From assembly GCF_000526795.1 (NCBI RefSeq), contig NZ_JAGT01000001.1, forward strand, positions 2,454,001 to 2,518,000: a DNA stretch of 64,000 nt. The letters are read 5' to 3'. Under the pieces are notes generated by a model that made no database searches, was not told the origin of the DNA, and was given only the letters and a program-made list of their open reading frames with translations. Positions 45,334 to 52,958 of the stretch are shown here, one piece after another. Position 1 is the first letter of the stretch. Each line of letters starts with the position of its first letter. A program made the translations under genes and the position numbers. This DNA is from Ruminococcus flavefaciens AE3010. GTDB lineage: Bacteria > Bacillota > Clostridia > Oscillospirales > Ruminococcaceae.

Positions 45334-45362
45334 TTGACAAATGATATTTTATGTGTTATACT
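45334..45362 (+). promoter_or_regulatory. Promoter of the small-membrane-protein cassette
   Basis: TTGACA and TATACT with a 17-base spacer, 41 bases before the first ATG. Confidence 0.8.
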
Positions 45363-45402
45363 ATAGTCACAGTAAGAAATATGATACCGCGGAGGTGGTA
45401 AC

Positions 45403-45843
45403 ATGAAGCGTTTATTGCTTGTAGCTGTCATTGGTTTGACTGTATTTATGGCATGGGGCTGCGGAAACGGTATAAACTACGAACTGCCCGATGAACCTAT
45501 AAAATTCAGCACTCAGACCTTTGTTTCTCCTGTAGATAAGAACGATACATACAGCGCCATAAAGTATAACGACAGGCTTTATATCCCTTACGGAACATTG
45601 GACAAGACACTTAAAGGCGACGATGTGGGTGAGTGTCTCGGTTATATAGTTCAGGACGGCGTCGCTGACAAAAATACGAGGGTATATGTCCTTACTGCTG
45701 ATAAGGACGTTAATTATCTTGCAGAGATAAACACCGAGGGCTTTATGGATCAGCCCATATTTTTAAGGGCAGAGGATACCATAGGAAAGAATATTGATAC
45801 TCCGTCATATATTGATAGCCTTAATTACGACATATGGCGATGA
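45403..45843 (+). CDS. Putative lipoprotein of unknown family
   Basis: 146 residues. Signal peptide with lipobox AWGC. The mature part (ELPDEPIKFSTQTFVSPVD, IKYNDRLYIPYGTLDKTLKGD) is predicted globular and extracellular and resembles a copper-amine-oxidase-like or substrate-sensing fold only vaguely. No family is claimed. GGAGGTGG precedes the ATG. First gene of a seven-gene cassette running to 49053. Confidence 0.75.
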   Translation: MKRLLLVAVIGLTVFMAWGCGNGINYELPDEPIKFSTQTFVSPVDKNDTYSAIKYNDRLYIPYGTLDKTLKGDDVGECLGYIVQDGVADKNTRVYVLTADKDVNYLAEINTEGFMDQPIFLRAEDTIGKNIDTPSYIDSLNYDIWR

Positions 45844-45866
45844 ATAAATATAAAGGAGCATTTATT

Positions 45867-46334
45867 ATGTGGAACAAGGACAAATCACTTTTTTTATCGC
45901 GGATACTGACTGTTGTGGCAGCCTTTGCAGCTGTGTTCGTAGCATTCTTTATCCCCACCATTGCAGACTGGTACAGGTACGAAATGGCTTTTGAAGCCGA
46001 GAGCGTTTTCTCAAGAGATACAATGTTTCTTCCCATGTGCGTGACGCTTTATATCTGTGATGTACTTGCACTTCTTGCATTGTGGAACCTGCATATCCTG
46101 CTGAAAAATATCAGTAAGGACCAGGTGTTCATTCCAAAGAACACCGCTTGTCTCAGGTGGATATCATGGATTTGCATGGGCGTGGGAGCAGTTCTCATGC
46201 TGTTCGGTCTGTGGAGCTCCATATTCGCATTCTTCGGAATGTGCGCAGTAATGTTCGGACTCATTATGAGAGTCCTCAAAAACGTATTTGAAAAGGCAGT
46301 AGAGATAAAGTCGGAAAACGACTTTACTATATAA
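45867..46334 (+). CDS. DUF2975-like membrane protein
   Basis: 155 residues with four hydrophobic helices (ILTVVAAFAAVFVAFFI, CVTLYICDVLALLALW, ISWICMGVGAVLMLFGL, IFAFFGMCAVMFGLIM). The pattern and the partner HTH gene 15 bases downstream match DUF2975 proteins such as YoaS of Bacillus. AAGGAG sets the ATG at 45867. Role unknown. Confidence 0.78.
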   Translation: MWNKDKSLFLSRILTVVAAFAAVFVAFFIPTIADWYRYEMAFEAESVFSRDTMFLPMCVTLYICDVLALLALWNLHILLKNISKDQVFIPKNTACLRWISWICMGVGAVLMLFGLWSSIFAFFGMCAVMFGLIMRVLKNVFEKAVEIKSENDFTI

Positions 46335-46349
46335 CGGGAGGTGTTTTTC

Positions 46350-46556
46350 ATGCCGATTATTGTAAATCTTGATGTAATGATGGCAAAGAGAAAAATATCC
46401 TCTCAGGATCTTGCGGAAAAGGTGGGTATCACTACCGCCAATCTCTCTATACTGAAAACAGGCAAGGCAAAGGCAGTCCGCTTCTCAACTCTGGAAAGGA
46501 TATGCGACGAGCTTGACTGCCAGCCGGGAGATATACTTGAATACAAAAGAGAGTAA
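46350..46556 (+). CDS. Small Cro/CI-type HTH regulator (YozG-like)
   Basis: 68 residues. A complete XRE-type helix-turn-helix is present (MAKRKISSQDLAEKVGITTA, then LSILKTGKAKAVRFSTLERI and CDELDCQPGDILEY). It is the usual partner of DUF2975 proteins and probably regulates the cassette. GGGAGG precedes the ATG at 46350. Confidence 0.9.
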   Translation: MPIIVNLDVMMAKRKISSQDLAEKVGITTANLSILKTGKAKAVRFSTLERICDELDCQPGDILEYKRE

Positions 46557-46566
46557 GGGCTGAACT

Positions 46567-46665
46567 ATGATAATGAAAATATTGAAAAGAGCAGTCGCGG
46601 TATTATTCATTTTCGGAGTTGTATGTGCAGTTTTCTTTGTGATACAGATGATAAGATACAGCTGA
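46567..46665 (+). CDS. 32-residue single-TM peptide
   Basis: An ATG 10 bases after the HTH stop opens a frame beginning MIMKILKRAVAVLFIFGVVC and ending in a polar MIRYS. It has a basic start, one long hydrophobic helix and an AAGGG site. It resembles other small clostridial membrane peptides. Coding status is likely but unproven. Confidence 0.55.
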   Translation: MIMKILKRAVAVLFIFGVVCAVFFVIQMIRYS

Positions 46666-46755
46666 GACAAACGGATATACCGCATAAGTTCGGTACTGCG
46701 GCAAATGCTAAGCATACTATGCAGATATTTATAATATGTAAAAGGAGGCGCTGTT

Positions 46756-47052
46756 ATGAAAAAGAATATTGCTGTAAAGCGTGAGCTCAGATGCACATAC
46801 GGTATTGATATTGCACTTTGCGTGCTGAATTTTCTCATCTGCACCACACTTTGCTGGGGTGGAGCTCCATGGCTGAATATTGCAGGAGTAGTTGCCTTTG
46901 TAACAGCTCTTCTGCCGCTGACCGTTAAGCGTATGTACTACAGGGACGAGGTAAATCCCAAGTCCGTGGAAGTTATAATGATCGTGTACAGAATTTCTCA
47001 GGTCATGCTTATGATGTACGGTATAGACTATTTTCTGATAGCGGGTGTATGA
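46756..47052 (+). CDS. Small membrane protein
   Basis: 98 residues with three hydrophobic stretches (IDIALCVLNFLICTTLCW, LNIAGVVAFVTALLPLTV, VEVIMIVYRISQVMLMMYGI). No family is recognised. AAAAGGAGG precedes the ATG. The next frame starts 2 bases after its stop. Confidence 0.7.
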   Translation: MKKNIAVKRELRCTYGIDIALCVLNFLICTTLCWGGAPWLNIAGVVAFVTALLPLTVKRMYYRDEVNPKSVEVIMIVYRISQVMLMMYGIDYFLIAGV

Positions 47053-47053
47053 T

Positions 47054-47410
47054 ATGAAAGTAAGCTGGAAAAGAACACTTATATGGCTGGCAGCAGCTCT
47101 TGTTACGCTGTTTATTCCCATGACTTCTATTTTGGGTATTTATGTGGCAATGATAGCAATATGCTATCTGGCTGCATCAATAATCACCACCGTAAAGCCT
47201 CACATACCCTATTCCATAGCGGCTGTGATACAGGCAGTGATAGTTACGGCAATATGCAGTGCTGATATTGAGGCTTCTGACAGCAATACGATCTATGCCG
47301 CCAGCGCATTTATGACGTTCATGTTTTTCGTACCGTTTCTGCTTATAATGGCGGCAGCAGTCTACTTCAAGGGCAGAAAAAAGGAAAAAGAGGAGCAGCA
47401 CTATGAATGA
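47054..47410 (+). CDS. Small membrane protein
   Basis: 118 residues with four hydrophobic helices (LIWLAAALVTLFIPM, ILGIYVAMIAICYLAASI, IPYSIAAVIQAVIVTAIC, MFFVPFLLIMAAAVYF) and a basic tail. No family is recognised. The ATG at 47054 is nearly coupled to the previous stop. A small frame starts inside its last codons. Confidence 0.68.
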   Translation: MKVSWKRTLIWLAAALVTLFIPMTSILGIYVAMIAICYLAASIITTVKPHIPYSIAAVIQAVIVTAICSADIEASDSNTIYAASAFMTFMFFVPFLLIMAAAVYFKGRKKEKEEQHYE

Positions 47411-47486
47411 CCTTGATAATAAAAAGCCAAATGTGCCTGAGGCTGATATACAAGGCAATGAAAAAACAAGGAAACGGAAAATATAA
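47403..47486 (+). CDS. Possible 27-residue polar peptide
   Basis: An ATG overlapping the previous stop (ATGAATGA) has GAGGAG 6-7 bases upstream and opens a frame beginning MNDLDNKKPNVPEAD, ending in a basic tail. Position and ribosome site support translation; composition is not distinctive. Confidence 0.4.
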   Translation: MNDLDNKKPNVPEADIQGNEKTRKRKI

Positions 47487-47529
47487 TGTGATCTTGTATA
47501 AAAGCAAGAGCTATTAAGGAGGATACACC

Positions 47530-49053
47530 ATGAATAACAATATTTACGGACCGCAGACACCATATATACCGCGGCCTGTCACAGCCAAGGTCAAGGAAAA
47601 GCCCGTATACTCTAAGGCTGAGGTAGTTCTTTCCGTATTCGTATTCATAGCAGCGTTCTGCTTTATGAGATACGTTGTGTTCCACGCAATGGGCTTCATC
47701 ACAACAGGGCTTTACATCGCTATTATTACCGCGGCAATAGTCTACCTGAGAAAAAAGGAGTGCAGCTTCTCAAAGTTCAACAAGGTGCTGACGGGAGTGC
47801 TTTATATATTCAGTATCGTTTTCTCCATAACCGCAAATAACTTCATCAAGACTCTGGACGCACTGTTCCTTTTCGGAGCAGGTGCGTATCTGGTCTACTC
47901 CATAGGCGCAGACAACAAGAACGTTGAACGCTTCATGCCCTATGCCTTATGCAAGGCTCTGTTCGAGTACCCCTTCTCCAATTTCGGTAAGCAGGCAGCC
48001 ATAACCTCTGACTCTCTGTCAAACTCCAAGGCAGGCTCAAATGCAAAGTACATCATAACAGGACTTGTTCTCACAGTGCCCCTGACGGCTGTTGTAGCAG
48101 CTCTCCTCATGTCCGCAGACGACGGTCTGCAGCGCATGCTCTCAGGCATAGCAGAGCGCATATTCAGCGAAGAGATATGGAATATCATATTGCAGCTGTG
48201 TCTGGCTATACCCTGTTCGCTGTATCTCTTCGGAATGTTCTACACAAATACTCACCTCAACGGTCTTGCCGTCCTTGACGAGAACCGCTGCAAGCAGAGG
48301 CTGTTCAATATCCGCTTTGTCAGCAATCTTATCGTCTACACGGCAGTAACTCCCATATGCATACTCTACGTGATGTTTTTCATCTCACAGGCGAGCTACT
48401 TCCTCTCCGCATTCACAAATAGTCTTCCCGAAGGCTATACCTATGCCGACTACGCAAGGCAGGGCTTCTTCGAGCTCTTTGCAGTAGCTCTTATCAATCT
48501 CGGAGTTCTCTGCTTTATGAGCCTTTTCTCCAAAAAGACAGGCAGGGAAAAGACAAAGGCGCTGAAATTCTACAGCGTAACAATAAGCATTTTCACCATT
48601 ATCCTTATAGCTACAGCTATCAGCAAAATGGTAATGTACATAGACAACTACGGTCTTACGGAGCTGAGAGTCTACACAAGCTGGTTCATGGTGCTTCTTG
48701 CATTTACCTTTGTGATGATAATAGTTAAGCAGTTCCGCTATGATATGCAGTTTGCCAAGCATTTCTCAATAATGTTCACAGTGATGTTTGCCATACTCTG
48801 CTTTTCACGTCCCGAGGCTCTTATCGCAAGGTATAATATCGAGATGTATGAGTCGGGATATCTTGACGAGCTTGACACAAATACCATACTTAACATGTCC
48901 GATGACGGACTGCTTGTGGCTCTCAACGAGGGGGAGGTAACTGTCGAGGAGGTAAACGAGCACAAGGAGCATCTCTATCAGCGTGACAGCTTTGGCAAAT
49001 TAAATATCCCTGCAATACTTGTAGACAGTAAGACGCAGCGTGACGAACTTTAA
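47530..49053 (+). CDS. DUF4153/DUF4173-like polytopic membrane protein
   Basis: 507 residues with about ten TM helices. A soluble N-terminus (NNNIYGPQTPYIPRP) precedes the first helix. The layout and the segment FEYPFSNFGKQAAI resemble the DUF4153/DUF4173 group of membrane proteins with uncertain roles. A cytoplasmic C-terminal tail (LNMSDDGLLVALNEGE) is long. AAGGAGG precedes the ATG. Last gene of the cassette. Confidence 0.72.
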   Translation: MNNNIYGPQTPYIPRPVTAKVKEKPVYSKAEVVLSVFVFIAAFCFMRYVVFHAMGFITTGLYIAIITAAIVYLRKKECSFSKFNKVLTGVLYIFSIVFSITANNFIKTLDALFLFGAGAYLVYSIGADNKNVERFMPYALCKALFEYPFSNFGKQAAITSDSLSNSKAGSNAKYIITGLVLTVPLTAVVAALLMSADDGLQRMLSGIAERIFSEEIWNIILQLCLAIPCSLYLFGMFYTNTHLNGLAVLDENRCKQRLFNIRFVSNLIVYTAVTPICILYVMFFISQASYFLSAFTNSLPEGYTYADYARQGFFELFAVALINLGVLCFMSLFSKKTGREKTKALKFYSVTISIFTIILIATAISKMVMYIDNYGLTELRVYTSWFMVLLAFTFVMIIVKQFRYDMQFAKHFSIMFTVMFAILCFSRPEALIARYNIEMYESGYLDELDTNTILNMSDDGLLVALNEGEVTVEEVNEHKEHLYQRDSFGKLNIPAILVDSKTQRDEL

Positions 49054-49065
49054 TTATGCCGAGCC

Positions 49066-49366
49066 TTATTAGGGACGCCCTTACTTGCAGGGCGTCCCTC
49101 TTAAAAAAACAGTCCACTGGACTGTTTTTTTAATTCACCCTTGCGGTTACTCCCTGTAGTACAGGGAGATGTCAGCGGAGCTGACAGAGGGTCGTCGCTC
49201 CAGTTAGGAGCGCTTTGTAACTGTGGGGCTCTGCCCCACACCCTGCAAGGGCTGTCCCCCTAATCGGGTCCGTCCCCTCTGTCGCATTGCGACATCTCCC
49301 CACCCTGTGGGGAGTAACCCTTGACCTGACCAAAGGGAGTATACTCCCTTTGGAATCCCGTTATTA
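49066..49366. mobile_element. Composite hairpin repeat, copy 3
   Basis: GGGACGCC/GGCGTCCC head, AACAGTCCA/TGGACTGTT, GGGGC/GCCCC, GTCGCATTGCGAC and CTCCCC/GGGGAG modules run in the order of copy 1. It has an additional module (CTCCCTGTAGTACAGGGAG, then a GTCAGC/GCTGAC hairpin). No coding capacity. Confidence 0.68.
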
Positions 49367-49393
49367 GTAGGGGCTGATGCCTACATCAGCCCG
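49367..49393 (+). repeat. GTAG-headed REP hairpin
   Basis: GTAGGGGCTGATG and CATCAGCCC arms, joined directly to the end of composite repeat copy 3. Confidence 0.7.
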
Positions 49394-49496
49394 TCCTTTT
49401 TTGTTGTGATATATGTGTAATTTATATAAACAGAGCAAAATATAGAGTCAGGATATATGCAATACAAAGAAAAATAATACGAATTGCGATTTTTTC

Positions 49497-49526
49497 TTGA
49501 AATATAACCTATAGTTGATGTATAAT
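49497..49526 (+). promoter_or_regulatory. Candidate glycosyltransferase promoter
   Basis: TTGAAA and TATAAT with an 18-base spacer. Confidence 0.6.
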
Positions 49527-49574
49527 ACTATCAGAAGTGCGGAACTGTTTTTTTAGGCACAGATACCGCGATAG

Positions 49575-50549
49575 ATGGAAATGGGAATCTCAAAAGGAGA
49601 ATTCAGAGAAAACATGAAATGCAGTATTATTATCCCGTATTCAAGTCGGTCAGACAGAACTGTAAGATTATTTGAATCATTGGAAAACCAGGATTTTGAC
49701 GAGAGCGAGTATGAACTCATTTTCGTGAATCGCGGCGGCAATAATGGGCTCGAGAGATATATAAACGAGCACGGCGCAAAGGTCAGCACAGTTTGTCTGA
49801 GTTCACCTGACGGCGGTGTAGGTCAGGCTAAGAATCTGGGACTTCAAAGAGCATCGGGTGAGCTTATCATCTTCCTGAACGGCGATGAGATGGTTCCTCA
49901 GTACTTCGTTTCGGGACATTATAACGGCTATAAGAAATCAGACAAGCCCGTTATGCAGTTCGGTCTCACAAAGCAGGTCTTTGAGGGCAGTGACAGAAGC
50001 TATTACGACAACAGGGAGCTTTTCAGAAACGGCATACGCTATTGGCTCACAGAGCCCGAGAGATACGGTCTTGACAAGCAGAAGAACTATTACTACATAA
50101 AGGATATCCGCCTTGAAATGCTTGAGCCCTACAGCTATGACTTCGACAAGGTAAAGTACAAGATGATATTCACCAAAACATCGAACCTCTCTGTACCTAT
50201 GGAGTGCATAAAGCGCTTCGGCGGCTTTGAAGAGAACTACAAAGGCGAGGAGATAGATGACTGGGAGTTCGGCTACCGCATGATGAAGAACAATGTGGAT
50301 ATCGTATACAATCCCCGGGTAGAGGTGTTCCGCCTCTATGAAAAGGAGAGGTACGACAGCAAGCGCTTCAGCGAGTGGAAGAACAACCTTGACTCAATGC
50401 TTAAAAAGTACAATGACAGCTTCCTGAATAAGCTGTCCGCGTTCACAAGTGTTTTTGATCCCGAGAGCAGAGAAAGATGCGGCAAGTCCGAGCCGGGCAG
50501 GAACATCTGGCTCGATGCCTACAAGGATCTTGAACTGAACGCAAGATAA
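49575..50549 (+). CDS. Family 2 glycosyltransferase
   Basis: 324 residues. The GT-A fold start is CSIIIPYSSRSDRTVRLFES. The nucleotide-sugar loop is GVGQAKNLGL, the metal-binding block FLNGDEM is a variant of the usual DxD, and the acceptor block GGFEENYKGEEIDDWEFGYR resembles galactosyltransferase-type C-terminal domains. It probably adds a sugar to a surface polymer or lipid. No signal peptide. Start uncertain: ATG at 49575 has a weak site, ATG at 49614 has GGAG too far upstream. No sugar-pathway neighbours. Confidence 0.82.
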   Translation: MEMGISKGEFRENMKCSIIIPYSSRSDRTVRLFESLENQDFDESEYELIFVNRGGNNGLERYINEHGAKVSTVCLSSPDGGVGQAKNLGLQRASGELIIFLNGDEMVPQYFVSGHYNGYKKSDKPVMQFGLTKQVFEGSDRSYYDNRELFRNGIRYWLTEPERYGLDKQKNYYYIKDIRLEMLEPYSYDFDKVKYKMIFTKTSNLSVPMECIKRFGGFEENYKGEEIDDWEFGYRMMKNNVDIVYNPRVEVFRLYEKERYDSKRFSEWKNNLDSMLKKYNDSFLNKLSAFTSVFDPESRERCGKSEPGRNIWLDAYKDLELNAR

Positions 50550-50617
50550 AAATGCAATCTTCATGGGCAGTATTCCGTCCCTTCCCTGTACAAACGGAGT
50601 ACGGCTCAAAAAATAAA

Positions 50618-50684
50618 AAGTCCGATTCTCCTCTTTTCGGACTTATTTCTCCCCAAAAACTCCGCTTAGGCGGAGCTTTTTGTT
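50618..50684 (+). terminator. Tandem hairpins after the glycosyltransferase gene
   Basis: AAGTCCGA/TCGGACTT at 50618-50644 is followed by CTCCGC/GCGGAG with a T run ending near 50682. Confidence 0.75.
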
Positions 50685-50725
50685 TCAAAAAAAGCTCGAT
50701 ATGAAATATATTCGCAAAAAAATAC

Positions 50726-50754
50726 TTGACTTATGGCTTCAACAGTAGTACAAT
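50726..50754 (+). promoter_or_regulatory. Promoter of a short independent transcription unit
   Basis: TTGACT and TACAAT with a 17-base spacer. A short open frame and a terminator follow within 200 bases. Confidence 0.7.
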
Positions 50755-50810
50755 ATAGTATCGGCCATAGTCTGAACAAATGAAATGAAAAATCAGAAGA
50801 GGAATTGGGT

Positions 50811-50903
50811 ATGGATAAAAATAAATCTCTTATCTGTATTTATTCCCTGTGGGTTCATGGGGCATTTCAGGTTCAGGCTGTGGTAGATAATAACCGAGCT
50901 TAA
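50811..50903 (+). CDS. 30-residue peptide of unknown function, or small RNA
   Basis: The frame begins MDKNKSLICIYSLWVHGAFQ and ends VDNNRA with a TAA stop. GAGGAATT lies 8 bases upstream of the ATG. A basic N-terminus and an aromatic hydrophobic middle recall a leader or signalling peptide, but no family is recognised. It is the only frame between its own promoter (50726-50754) and terminator (50912-50945), so the transcript could also be a non-coding RNA. Confidence 0.5.
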   Translation: MDKNKSLICIYSLWVHGAFQVQAVVDNNRA

Positions 50904-50911
50904 TTAAAGAC

Positions 50912-50945
50912 ATAAAAAATCCCCTTGATATCCAAGGGGATTTCT
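50912..50945 (+). terminator. Terminator of the short transcription unit
   Basis: AAATCCCCTT and AAGGGGATTT arms with a 7-base loop and T-rich tail. Confidence 0.82.
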
Positions 50946-51023
50946 TATTACATTATTGATAAAGAAGGAACGCGCATTGTAACGTTTTTTTAGTGATGAA
51001 GCATTTTGCGTCTGGCGGGGAAG

Positions 51024-51554
51024 TTATTCAAAAACTACGCCCCAGCCTGCGCTGACCTTACGGTACAATCGCATTTTTTCTTTTTTCTTCTGCATTTTCA
51101 GAAGTGAGAATGCTCCGACAATAACCACCAGTGTAAGGACTGCGCCCATAACGATTCCGACAACGCCCTTAACTACGAACAGAGCAACTATCCATATGAT
51201 TATTGCAGCAACAAGTATGATCGGGAGACAGAAAGAAGCAAAGTTTCTGTTCTTGATCTTTATATAGTGCTGAATATCTCTGATACTGAAGCACTCGTAA
51301 TTACGAGCGATAAAGTTATCGGGCTGAGCCCATTTGCAGAATGCGGCAAGATTTTCAAACTTAGCCGTATAATCCTGATAATCGTGGAATTTTTCATTAT
51401 ACCTTGTGACGCGGTAGTAGACTATTACAGCCTGTCCCTGCTGTTCAGCGTCCATTACATGGATAATGGTGCCGATGTCAGCTTGACCTTTCATTGCCTT
51501 GGTCACAAGGAACTTTCGGTCTATCGCTTCATCAATATTAAGCAAATAATTCAT
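51024..51554 (-). CDS. Two-TM protein at the end of the kinase/phosphatase operon
   Basis: 176 residues. An N-terminal soluble domain (MNYLLNIDEAIDRKFLVTKA, YYRVTRYNEKFHDYQDYTAK) is followed by two adjacent TM helices (ASFCLPIILVAAIIIWIVAL and GVVGIVMGAVLTLVVIVGAF) and a basic cytoplasmic tail. No family is recognised. AAAGGAA precedes the ATG. It is 181 bases after the upstream gene, with a 16-base perfect palindrome (51593-51608) in the gap, so it may have its own promoter. Confidence 0.68.
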   Translation of the reverse strand: MNYLLNIDEAIDRKFLVTKAMKGQADIGTIIHVMDAEQQGQAVIVYYRVTRYNEKFHDYQDYTAKFENLAAFCKWAQPDNFIARNYECFSIRDIQHYIKIKNRNFASFCLPIILVAAIIIWIVALFVVKGVVGIVMGAVLTLVVIVGAFSLLKMQKKKEKMRLYRKVSAGWGVVFE

Positions 51555-51580
51555 AGCAATTCCTTTCCTTAACGCGGATT

Positions 51581-51608
51581 AGTATATCGACACTGCGCAG
51601 CTGCGCAG
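51581..51608 (-). promoter_or_regulatory. Possible promoter with internal palindrome
   Basis: On the minus strand TATACT (51586-51581) is preceded by the self-complementary CTGCGCAGCTGCGCAG (51593-51608) where the spacer and -35 would be. A weak -35 suggests an activator or repressor site. Confidence 0.4.
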
Positions 51609-51735
51609 AAGATGCCGTGAAAGTTGATTTTCCGATAAAAGTTTATCTTTAGCGGATAAAAATATTATAACATATGTAAACAAAAAATGCAATACCTAAA
51701 CCTTTATAAAAATAATATGGCGATATTGGTCAATC

Positions 51736-52893
51736 TCACATTTTTTTCTTAAAGTTTAAGTTAGCCTTTGCGACTTTTTTTCTGTCCTTAGCCTGTTTGA
51801 GCATGTCCTCCTTGGACATTCCGTCGCCGCCTGCTGCACCTGTTGTATCTGCATCATCATCGTCAAGGAAATTGCTGAGTCTCTTCTTGAAAGCGCTCTC
51901 GCCGCTTGGCTTCTGTGTGAGAGTAACGCTAACGCTCTGAGGCTGCTGATAAACGCTTCTCATACCGCCGCCGTGAACGGAAGGACCTGAGTAACCCTGT
52001 CTGTAAGGAGCAGCATTCATGCCCTGCTGCTGATACATTGAGTTAGGCATACCGCCGTTATAGGCATTTGGCTGAGGATAGCCGCCCTGCTGGGGATAAC
52101 CGCCGTGTGTGGGATAGCCGCCCTGCTGTGGGTAACCGCCCTGCTGGGGATAGCCCGGCTGCTGCGGGAAGCCGCCCTGCTGGGGATAACCCGGCTGCTG
52201 AGGATAGCCGCCCTGCTGGGGGTAGCCCGGCTGCTGCTGCGGGAAACCGCCCTGCTGGGGATAACCCGGCTGCTGCGGGAAGCCGCCCTGCTGCTGAGGA
52301 TAGCCCTGCTGTGCGTAAACATTCGGGAAGCCGCTTGCACCCTGCTGCTGAGCAGCCTCGGTGTTCTCATAGAGAGAGTTTGCAGCGTCCTGATTGCTTG
52401 ATTCTCTGTTGAATGGGTTAGTATCGTCAACATCGATACCGCTTGCGAAGTCAGCAGGAGCGCCAAGCTCTGCCTCGTCGTAGCCGCTGAGGAAATCAGG
52501 GGCAGAGTCGGCAGGAACTATAGTAGTAGCAACTACTTCCTCATCGGGAGAGAGCACTACCTTACAGCTGCTGTTGTCAACGCTTGAATTGACCAGAAGA
52601 GCGAGAGCCTCTTCATCGGGCTTGAAATAGCTGTAATCGTCAAGAGAGATAACGATCATCTGCTTAGCTATAACATGCTTTGCAGTAATAATGGACATAA
52701 CTGCGATCTTTTCTGCGGGGACATCTTCAACTGTGCCCTCGTTTATGGATACAGAGGAGACTCCTGAATAGATCTCGTCCGAATCGGCGATTATAAGACA
52801 AAGGTTAGCGTCATAATTGACAAGCTCAGGTCTTTTTTCTTTTAGAGTTTCCGCAAAATTCTTAGCTGTGTTGTAGAAAGAACCTATTTCCAT
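51736..52893 (-). CDS. Degenerate cytidine-deaminase-fold protein with Pro/Gln/Gly/Tyr repeats
   Basis: 385 residues. Residues 1-140 follow the cytidine deaminase layout: strand [15 protein letters not shown], then [12 protein letters not shown] where CAERTA is expected, then [12 protein letters not shown] where PCGACRQ is expected, ending in [12 protein letters not shown]. The Glu is kept but all three zinc Cys positions are replaced, so it should be inactive. A long YPQQGG/PGYPQQ repeat region (about 190-270) and a basic tail ([17 protein letters not shown]) follow. GTGGTG precedes the ATG at 52893. It lies directly after the PP2C gene. Family assignment is by pattern and unproven. Confidence 0.6.
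   Translation of the reverse strand: MEIGSFYNTAKNFAETLKEKRPELVNYDANLCLIIADSDEIYSGVSSVSINEGTVEDVPAEKIAVMSIITAKHVIAKQMIVISLDDYSYFKPDEEALALLVNSSVDNSSCKVVLSPDEEVVATTIVPADSAPDFLSGYDEAELGAPADFASGIDVDDTNPFNRESSNQDAANSLYENTEAAQQQGASGFPNVYAQQGYPQQQGGFPQQPGYPQQGGFPQQQPGYPQQGGYPQQPGYPQQGGFPQQPGYPQQGGYPQQGGYPTHGGYPQQGGYPQPNAYNGGMPNSMYQQQGMNAAPYRQGYSGPSVHGGGMRSVYQQPQSVSVTLTQKPSGESAFKKRLSNFLDDDDADTTGAAGGDGMSKEDMLKQAKDRKKVAKANLNFKKKM
52080..52320 (-). repeat. In-gene tandem repeats encoding [12 protein letters not shown]
   Basis: About a dozen short units of 15-21 bp encode Pro-Gln-Gln-Gly-Gly-Tyr/Phe motifs. They are imperfect and in frame. Confidence 0.85.
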
Positions 52894-52958
52894 AAAAAAC
52901 ACCACTTTTCTTAATTTATTAAACGCTGCCTATGCGTTTAGGAAGATTAAGGCTTATG

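Noticed and set aside
52068..52412. Plus-strand frame rich in Pro/Ala/Gly/Arg opposite the YPQQGG repeats
   Set aside because: Product of the repeat composition on the other strand; no start signals.
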